Shown here: in pieces, positions 4,932 through 10,168 of the stretch
How the letters are laid out: each line of letters begins with the position of its first letter
Position numbering within the stretch: the first letter of the stretch is position 1
Source of the DNA: Flavobacteriaceae bacterium UBA3179
GTDB lineage: Bacteria > Bacteroidota > Bacteroidia > Flavobacteriales > Flavobacteriaceae
Reading direction: 5' to 3'
Assembly: GCA_002364245.1 (NCBI GenBank)
Contig: DEXR01000038.1
Location: 5,644-15,811 of the forward strand
Length of the DNA stretch: 10,168 bases
Translations under genes and position numbers: made by a program
The notes under the pieces: model-generated
The model's database searches: none
The model's input: the letters and a program-made list of their open reading frames with translations, nothing else
What the model was told of the DNA's origin: nothing

Positions 4932-7091
4932 TTAATTTTTTAATAAACGGGTTGTAAATAGGTTTTGCTCTTCGTTATTCTGAAGTGTAATAAAATACAT
5001 TCCCTGTTGCAATGCTGAAACATTAAGTACAACCTTATTGTTTTCCTTGAAATCAGATAATTGAGAAAGCACTTGCCTACCTTGTAAGTCAAAAATAGAA
5101 ACCTGTAATGGGGTTTCACTTTCATAAAGTATCGTTATTGTTTCTGAAGCAGGGTTCGGAAAAACAATGCCTTTTTCAGCTAACCCTTTTGTAAAATATG
5201 CTTCAGCAAACTCAAAAGCATGTTTTCCTAGTTTCTCACCTATTTCACGTCCGGGAATATCGTCAATTGGTGGGTGTATTCCTCCCCAAATACGAGACAA
5301 ACTACATTGGTCTGACGCATCCCGATAGGTTGCCCATTGTAGTTGCATATCCACACTGGGACCATCTTCGAAAACCAAGAATTCGTCTTTTTTAGCATCA
5401 AAAGTTCCCATTCCGCCAGGAAAATAAGGGTCTCCGGTTAATGTGGTCAAAATTTCTGCGGCAGCTCTCGAAAAAGTAGAATGTCCAGAAACATATCCTG
5501 CAAATGGTGGCGTAACAAACGATGGGCGTTGATACGGAAACCATTCTTCGGCTAAAATCCAACCCACACCTGCTTCATCTTCATTGGGATCGACAATTTC
5601 TCTCGGTCCTCGCCAACAATACAGTTTGACTTTTTCAAGATTTTCATTAAAAGCACCTGCAAGCGGATCACCTTCTTCTACTAATTCAATATACCCATCC
5701 ATAAGTGGTATTCCGTGAGGGCTATAACGTGGTAAGGCTGGATCGCTCGATTGTCCTTGATCGCTCATATACCTAATAGCACTCACCGGTCTTACATAAT
5801 CGTAATACCCTTTTATGCCCCAAGCTGAAATGGCTACGTCGTGCATCGCGCCGCCCATAATAAAGTAAGATTTTACATCCCATTCCAAATCTGAAAGTAC
5901 CTCACCCGTACCTTTAAATTTTTTGATTAATTCTGGCTGATCGTTCACATAATTTAAAATAGTAAACCAATGACCGGGAGGGGTTTCACTATCAGGTCCA
6001 TCAGCCCAAAATTCGGCTAATACACGAGCGTAATCGCCGCGAGGCACCAATTGTTCTTGGTATGGTTTTCCCGTCGCAGGATTTAGGTCACGTCCATTGC
6101 TTGGATCACCTCCATTTTTATAATCGTAAAAGGATTTATATTCTTCAAAAGTATAAGGGAAGTCAACACTATCAAAATTGCCAATACTTGCAGGAGAAAT
6201 ATCAATCATTACGTTATCAGTAGGATCCAAGTGAGAACTCCAAACAGAAACCATGGCAAAACTCCATTTATATGGATCGTCAATTCCTAAATAGTCTTGA
6301 ATATACCATGGATCGCCAGGGTCATAATAACAATTATAATCAAATTCTGGTGTTGAATATGTTTTTAAGTCCTTTTCATTTAAAGAAAAAGGGACGACAG
6401 CACCCCATTCTGGACCTAAAAATGGTGGTTGCCCACCAGGAATGCTATTTCCGCTTTGGTCTACCCAATTTTCCACTTTTAAAGGTTGCCAATGATTTGG
6501 GTATTCCAACGTCGAATTTCCTACAAAATCAAGGTTCAACGCTTCATTTAAAGGCTCGTAAAACCTATTTTTGTAATCATTGGCTTCATTAGATCCGTCT
6601 TGTAATCCAAAAGCTATTAATTGTTCGGCAACGTAATTTCCTAAAGCAGCTGGATTTCCGGTTTTGTAATTAGATGAAGTGTAGTTTTTATCGTATCCTA
6701 ATTCATCCATTAAACTGTCTATTGATTCAAAAATCTCTTCTTTTCCAGGCGAGTTTTGAAAACGATGTTTTATTAATCGGTACACTGCATAACTAATGGC
6801 TTTTTCTTGTGCTTCGGAAGTGTTTTCTAAAGTGTCAAAGCCTTTAAATTCACATGTAAACCCATCAATAGTGTTTCCTAAAAAATACGGAGCAGCTTGT
6901 TTATTAAAAACTGCCCAAGCATCATACATTGCTACCGAAGTATGAAATAAATTACGCGCATGCACCACGGGACGGGCAAAATCATTTCGAATGCCATGCA
7001 GGACTTCTTCATTCCATTTTCTGGCAATGGACTGTGAAAAGGCAGTTGCTGAAACAGCGAGTATTAAAAAAAGAAGTACTACTTTCTTCAT
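4932..7091 (-). CDS. Secreted vanadium-dependent haloperoxidase / PAP2-superfamily protein with T9SS sorting domain
   Basis: With the ATG at 7091 the protein has 719 residues and begins with a clear signal peptide (MKKVVLLFLILAVSATAFSQ). An upstream in-frame ATG at 7118 would add nine residues before the signal and place the start within the promoter, so it is not chosen. The N-terminal helical part carries ARPVVHARNLFHTSVAMYDAW (about 39-59), typical of the large bacterial haloperoxidase-like group. The PAP2/vanadate site is complete: Lys427 with Arg434-Pro435 (K-x6-RP), Ser535-Gly536-His537, and Ser599-Arg600 with His606 and Asp610. These match all seven vanadate-contacting positions of fungal vanadium chloroperoxidase. 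Residues from about 642 to the end (FPNPASETITILY, FDLQGRQV, GMYFITL, then TTRLLKN) form a T9SS type A sorting domain, so export to the cell surface or medium by the gliding-associated secretion system is expected. Activity could be haloperoxidase or acid phosphatase; sequence alone does not decide. It is divergent from kynU. Confidence 0.9.
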   Translation of the reverse strand: MKKVVLLFLILAVSATAFSQSIARKWNEEVLHGIRNDFARPVVHARNLFHTSVAMYDAWAVFNKQAAPYFLGNTIDGFTCEFKGFDTLENTSEAQEKAISYAVYRLIKHRFQNSPGKEEIFESIDSLMDELGYDKNYTSSNYKTGNPAALGNYVAEQLIAFGLQDGSNEANDYKNRFYEPLNEALNLDFVGNSTLEYPNHWQPLKVENWVDQSGNSIPGGQPPFLGPEWGAVVPFSLNEKDLKTYSTPEFDYNCYYDPGDPWYIQDYLGIDDPYKWSFAMVSVWSSHLDPTDNVMIDISPASIGNFDSVDFPYTFEEYKSFYDYKNGGDPSNGRDLNPATGKPYQEQLVPRGDYARVLAEFWADGPDSETPPGHWFTILNYVNDQPELIKKFKGTGEVLSDLEWDVKSYFIMGGAMHDVAISAWGIKGYYDYVRPVSAIRYMSDQGQSSDPALPRYSPHGIPLMDGYIELVEEGDPLAGAFNENLEKVKLYCWRGPREIVDPNEDEAGVGWILAEEWFPYQRPSFVTPPFAGYVSGHSTFSRAAAEILTTLTGDPYFPGGMGTFDAKKDEFLVFEDGPSVDMQLQWATYRDASDQCSLSRIWGGIHPPIDDIPGREIGEKLGKHAFEFAEAYFTKGLAEKGIVFPNPASETITILYESETPLQVSIFDLQGRQVLSQLSDFKENNKVVLNVSALQQGMYFITLQNNEEQNLFTTRLLKN

Positions 7092-7099
7092 ATTGAATC

Positions 7100-7107
7100 C
7101 AAATGTA
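7100..7107 (-). promoter_or_regulatory. -7 promoter element of the haloperoxidase-like gene
   Basis: On the minus strand this reads TACATTTG, an exact match to TAnnTTTG, ending eight bases before the ATG at 7091, so the transcript leader would be very short or absent. A TTG at 7126-7124 lies 16 bases upstream, slightly close for a -33 element. The alternative ATG at 7118 lies upstream of this box and would not be on the transcript. Confidence 0.38.
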
Positions 7108-7186
7108 CGAAACATCACACAATCAATTCATTAAAATTTATCCATAAAGCATTAATCCAATATATTAGGAAACCATATTAAATTGC

Positions 7187-7194
7187 TATTTTTG
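7187..7194 (+). promoter_or_regulatory. -7 promoter element of the kynurenine operon
   Basis: TATTTTTG is an exact match to TAnnTTTG and ends 21 bases before the kynU ATG at 7216. No good TTTG is found at the -33 position (the nearest is TTAG at 7165-7168), which may mean an activator is needed or that the match is by chance. The 124-base space 7092-7215 carries this and the divergent promoter for the haloperoxidase-like gene. Confidence 0.42.
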
Positions 7195-7215
7195 TTAGAA
7201 GCCGAAACTACTAAT

Positions 7216-8484
7216 ATGAACTACCAAAACTCACTGGAATTTGCAGAAAAATTAGACACTGAAGATAGCTTGTCGCATTTCAGAAAAAAATTCCACATCC
7301 CTACCGATGCACAAAACAACGAACTAATTTATCTCTGCGGAAACAGTCTGGGATTACAACCTAAAACCACTTCAGAATACATTCAAAAAGAATTGCAAGA
7401 TTGGGCAAAACTAGGGGTTGAAGGTCATACTGAAGGCGAACACCCTTGGTTGCCATACCATGAGTTTTTAACCAAAAGCATGGCAAAGATAGTGGGCGCC
7501 AAGCCCAGCGAAGTGGTGATGATGAACACGCTTACCACAAACCTGCATTTAATGATGGTTTCGTTTTATCAGCCCACTGACAAAAAATATAAAATAGTAG
7601 TAGAGGCTGATGCTTTTCCCAGCGATAAATACGCGATGGAAAGCCAGATAAACTTTTACGGGTACGATTCAAAAGAAGGACTTATACTTTGGAAACCTAG
7701 AGAAGGCGAAGAACTATGCCGTTTTGAAGATTTGGTGCAAATATTAGAAAAACAAGGTGAGGAAATTGCTTTGTTAATGATTGGAAGCACTAATTATTAC
7801 AGCGGACAATCCTACCCTTTGAAAAAAATAACCGACTTAGGCCACAAATATAATTGTAAAGTAGGTTTTGACTTAGCACACGGAGCAGGTAACATTCAGC
7901 CTAATTTGCACGACACGGGAGCCGATTTTGCCGTTTGGTGCAGTTATAAGTATTTAAATAGTGGGCCCGGAAGTTTAGGCGGTTGTTTTGTGCACGAGCG
8001 CCACGCCAACAACAAAGACCTAAAAAGGTTTGCCGGTTGGTGGGGTCATAATAAAGAAACCCGTTTTAATATGCGCAAGGACTTTGATGCCTTACCGGGT
8101 GCTGAAGGCTGGCAGTTAAGCAATCCACCAATTTTATCAATGGCGGCAATTAGAGCATCGTTAGATGTTTTTGAAGAAGCTGGTTTTGAAAACCTTCGGA
8201 AGAAATCGGTTAAACTAACCGGCTTTTTAGAATTTCTTTTAGATGAAATGAATAACGAAAGTATTTCGGTTATTACCCCAAGAAACCCGGAAGAACGTGG
8301 CTGCCAATTATCCATTCAAGTAAAGAATGCCGATAAAAATTTACATACAAAATTAACCGAAGCTAGTGTAATTAGTGATTGGCGAGAGCCCGATGTAATT
8401 CGTATAGCTCCTGCCCCACTTTACAATAGTTTTAGTGATGTCTTTCAATTTGTCCAAAAACTGAAACAAGCAGTAAACAATTAA
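7216..8484 (+). CDS. kynU: Kynureninase
   Basis: Kynureninase is a PLP enzyme that cleaves kynurenine or 3-hydroxykynurenine to anthranilate or 3-hydroxyanthranilate plus alanine. With the ATG at 7216 it has 422 residues, the usual family length. The open frame continues upstream to a TTG at 7183, but that extension runs through the promoter element and adds residues foreign to the family. Visible motifs are YLCGNSLGLQP (39-49), the phosphate/cofactor region MMNTLTTNLHLMM (102-114), FDLAHGAGN (218-226, with Asp219 and His222) and the PLP lysine Lys245 in WCSYKYLNSGPGSLGG (241-256). FAGWWGHN (272-279) and the C-terminal RIAPAPLYNSF (396-406) complete the family signature. It is the first gene of an operon: kmo begins 24 bases after its stop. 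Together with kmo it would convert 3-hydroxykynurenine to 3-hydroxyanthranilate in the cytosol. Confidence 0.96.
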   Translation: MNYQNSLEFAEKLDTEDSLSHFRKKFHIPTDAQNNELIYLCGNSLGLQPKTTSEYIQKELQDWAKLGVEGHTEGEHPWLPYHEFLTKSMAKIVGAKPSEVVMMNTLTTNLHLMMVSFYQPTDKKYKIVVEADAFPSDKYAMESQINFYGYDSKEGLILWKPREGEELCRFEDLVQILEKQGEEIALLMIGSTNYYSGQSYPLKKITDLGHKYNCKVGFDLAHGAGNIQPNLHDTGADFAVWCSYKYLNSGPGSLGGCFVHERHANNKDLKRFAGWWGHNKETRFNMRKDFDALPGAEGWQLSNPPILSMAAIRASLDVFEEAGFENLRKKSVKLTGFLEFLLDEMNNESISVITPRNPEERGCQLSIQVKNADKNLHTKLTEASVISDWREPDVIRIAPAPLYNSFSDVFQFVQKLKQAVNN

Positions 8485-8508
8485 TATCGAGCAGCAAACT
8501 TCACCTTT

Positions 8509-9930
8509 ATGAATAAAAAAGAAAACATATTAGTAATCGGCGCCGGACTCTGCGGAAGTTTACTCACCTTACGGTTAGCACAACGAGGTTACCAAGTAAC
8601 GTTAGTAGAAAAAAGACCGGACCTTAGAAAAGTAACCCAAGACGCTGGACGCTCCATAAACCTGGCTTTAAGCGATCGAGGACTAAGAGGGTTGCGACTT
8701 GCAGGCGTAGAAGCAGATGCTAAAAAGCTCTGTATACCTATGAACGGCCGTATGATTCATGACCGGGAAAGTAATACGTTTTTAAGCAAATATAGCGGAC
8801 GGCAAAATGAATATATCAATTCGGTTTCAAGACCTGGTTTAAATAAATTACTACTAGATGCTGCGGAAGCGATGCCGAACGTAAAAATTATCTTCAATCA
8901 CGGTTGTAAAGCAGTCGATTTGCCCAATGCCTCAGCAACTTTTAATAATTACGAAACTAATGAAGAGGTTACATTAAGCGGAGACATTCTATTAGGAACG
9001 GACGGTGCCGGTTCAGCTGTTCGAAAAAACATGTTTTTACATAAAAAGTTTTTGTTCAGCTTTTCGCAAGATTGGTTAACCCATGGTTATAAAGAACTGG
9101 AAATTCCTGCTACAAAAGATGGAAGCTATCGCACTTATACCAATGCATTACACATTTGGCCACGCGGCGAGGATATGCTTATTGCGCTGCCTAATTTAGA
9201 TGGAAGTTTCACGGTAACCCTATTTCTTCCGTATAAAAACAGTTACTACTGTTTCGAAAATTTGAATACACCAGAACGTATTACTGAATATTTCAAAAAG
9301 GAATTTCCAGATGCTTTACAATTGATGCCCAACTTGGCGGAAGAATTCTTCAATAACCCAACTGGGCCTTTGGGAACCATAAAATGTTCGCCTTGGAGCA
9401 CCTATGGAAAAACGCTTTTATTAGGAGATGCGGCCCACGCGATTGTTCCCTTTTACGGACAAGGGATGAATGCTTCCTTTGAAGATGTGGTGGTTTTTGA
9501 TGAAGTTTTAGAGAAGTATGAAAGCCACCTAACAGAAGGAAGGCTCAATTGGAAAACTATTTTTTCAGAATACGAAGCCAACCGAAAAAAAGACACCGAT
9601 GCCATTGCTGATTTAGCAGTGGATAACTTTCACGAAATGAAAGAGCATACCGCAAGTCCGTTATTCCAACGAAAAAGAAAGTTGGAAACTGCTTTTGAAG
9701 CTGAATTTCCACAGGAATATTACAGTAAATATTCTTTGGTTACCTTTAACGAACACATTACCTATGACGAAGCGTTGCGAAAAGGCCGTGCTCAAGACAA
9801 GGCCATTTTAAACTTGCTGGATGATGGAAAATTACCCGATTCGCTATCGCTTCAGGAAAAATTAAAGTTGGTAAAAAGAGAAACCAAAGAGATTATGCAC
9901 GATGATGCAGTGGTAAAAAACTTAAAATAA
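8509..9930 (+). CDS. kmo: Kynurenine 3-monooxygenase, FAD-dependent
   Basis: This flavin monooxygenase hydroxylates L-kynurenine to 3-hydroxykynurenine with NADPH and oxygen. It has 473 residues. The N-terminal dinucleotide-binding motif is VIGAGLCGS (9-17), with a cysteine where valine is common. The acid ending the beta-alpha-beta unit is Glu34 in VEKRPD. The family-specific [17 protein letters not shown] lies at 47-63, the middle FAD motif [10 protein letters not shown] at 163-172, and the second FAD-binding motif [21 protein letters not shown] at about 306-326. The C-terminal part is helical and has no obvious membrane anchor, as in bacterial enzymes. The start ATG directly gives the flavin motif at the expected place. 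It follows kynU by 24 bases with no terminator and is followed five bases later by a RidA-family gene, so all three are likely one transcript for kynurenine catabolism. Confidence 0.96.
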   Translation: MNKKENILVIGAGLCGSLLTLRLAQRGYQVTLVEKRPDLRKVTQDAGRSINLALSDRGLRGLRLAGVEADAKKLCIPMNGRMIHDRESNTFLSKYSGRQNEYINSVSRPGLNKLLLDAAEAMPNVKIIFNHGCKAVDLPNASATFNNYETNEEVTLSGDILLGTDGAGSAVRKNMFLHKKFLFSFSQDWLTHGYKELEIPATKDGSYRTYTNALHIWPRGEDMLIALPNLDGSFTVTLFLPYKNSYYCFENLNTPERITEYFKKEFPDALQLMPNLAEEFFNNPTGPLGTIKCSPWSTYGKTLLLGDAAHAIVPFYGQGMNASFEDVVVFDEVLEKYESHLTEGRLNWKTIFSEYEANRKKDTDAIADLAVDNFHEMKEHTASPLFQRKRKLETAFEAEFPQEYYSKYSLVTFNEHITYDEALRKGRAQDKAILNLLDDGKLPDSLSLQEKLKLVKRETKEIMHDDAVVKNLK

Positions 9931-9935
9931 AAAAC

Positions 9936-10168
9936 ATGAGCAACAAAAGTAAATTGGTAGAAGGAAAAGCAACACCTCGTGGAGCGTATCCACATGTAAA
10001 ACGAGTGGGAGATTTTATTTTTATTAGCGGGACCAGCTCAAGATTGCCCGATAATACTATTGCCGGTGCCAACCAAGTGGACGAAATGGGCAGTATGCAG
10101 TTTGATATTAAAGAACAAACCCGAGCCGTCCTTGAAAACATAAAAGATTATCTCGCTACCGAAAACGC
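9936..10168 (+). CDS. RidA-family protein, probable 2-aminomuconate deaminase (partial)
   Basis: The window holds the first 77 codons of a RidA/YjgF-family gene; the end is missing. The translated N-terminus ([20 protein letters not shown]) continues with [20 protein letters not shown] and TIAGA. This is the SGTSSRxPDNTIAG pattern of 2-aminomuconate deaminases (NbaF/AmnD type) in 3-hydroxyanthranilate and 2-aminophenol degradation rather than that of general imine deaminase RidA. The enzyme would hydrolyse 2-aminomuconate to 4-oxalocrotonate and ammonia. It starts five bases after the kmo stop, which places it in the same operon and supports a catabolic fate for kynurenine rather than NAD synthesis only. 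The catalytic arginine and C-terminus lie beyond the window and cannot be checked. Confidence 0.87.
   Translation, partial: MSNKSKLVEGKATPRGAYPHVKRVGDFIFISGTSSRLPDNTIAGANQVDEMGSMQFDIKEQTRAVLENIKDYLATEN

Noticed and set aside
5198..5395. Plus-strand open frame inside the haloperoxidase-like gene
   Set aside because: It is antisense to the catalytic C-terminal part of a well-supported gene and shows no family features. The frames at 6272-6592 (plus) and 4940-5125 (minus, shifted frame) are rejected for the same reason.
7170..7176. AAACCAT upstream of kynU, shared with one half of the palindrome at 3660-3675
   Set aside because: It is only seven bases, has no dyad partner here, and sits at a different distance from the -7 element. 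Chance similarity in AT-rich DNA is the simplest reading.
7183..7215. N-terminal extension of kynureninase from a TTG at 7183
   Set aside because: It runs through the candidate -7 element, adds 11 residues not expected in the family, and an ATG is available at 7216.
8046..8315. Minus-strand open frame inside kynU
   Set aside because: It is the shadow of the kynureninase coding strand, with no recognisable product.
9893..10141. Minus-strand open frame of 82 codons at the right edge
   Set aside because: It overlaps the plus-strand RidA-family gene starting at 9936, which has clear family motifs and operon context.

Overview
The window looks like chromosomal DNA of a member of Bacteroidota, most likely a marine or environmental Flavobacteriaceae. 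The support is the AT-rich composition, near absence of Shine-Dalgarno sequences, several TAnnTTTG-type -7 promoter elements, lipoproteins with Phe/Val/Ile-rich lipoboxes, a secreted enzyme ending in a type IX secretion (T9SS type A) sorting domain, and the Nif3/COG1579 gene pair. No mobile element, CRISPR array, tRNA or rRNA was seen.

Left part (1-2750): a tightly spaced pair encodes a Nif3-like dinuclear-metal protein and a COG1579 coiled-coil protein whose C-terminal 'zinc ribbon' has lost all four cysteines. The pair ends at an intrinsic terminator (1933-1964). Next comes msrA, an exported probable lipoprotein methionine sulfoxide reductase. It converges on a SAM-dependent methyltransferase gene (minus strand), and the two share a bidirectional terminator (2722-2750) that also encodes the last codons of the methyltransferase.

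Middle part (3539-4930): a 199-base AT-rich intergenic stretch with candidate promoter elements and a palindrome precedes two very small genes: a 52-residue two-helix membrane protein (lmo0937-like) and a 43-residue lipoprotein with an acidic amphipathic tail. A strong hairpin terminator follows. A 233-residue lipoprotein of unassigned function comes next, with its own good -7 element.

Right part (4932-10168): a large secreted vanadium haloperoxidase/PAP2-superfamily protein lies on the minus strand. It is divergent from a kynurenine catabolic operon: kynU (kynureninase), kmo (kynurenine 3-monooxygenase) and the start of a RidA-family gene that looks like 2-aminomuconate deaminase, cut by the window end. 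The gene order suggests tryptophan/kynurenine degradation through 3-hydroxyanthranilate and 2-aminomuconate. The remaining enzymes would be expected just beyond the right edge.

Most genes belong to known families. I do not see a clear undescribed multi-gene system. The points most worth a second look are the cysteine-less ribbon, the small membrane-protein/acidic-lipoprotein pair with its upstream palindrome, and the haloperoxidase-like gene divergent from the kynurenine operon.
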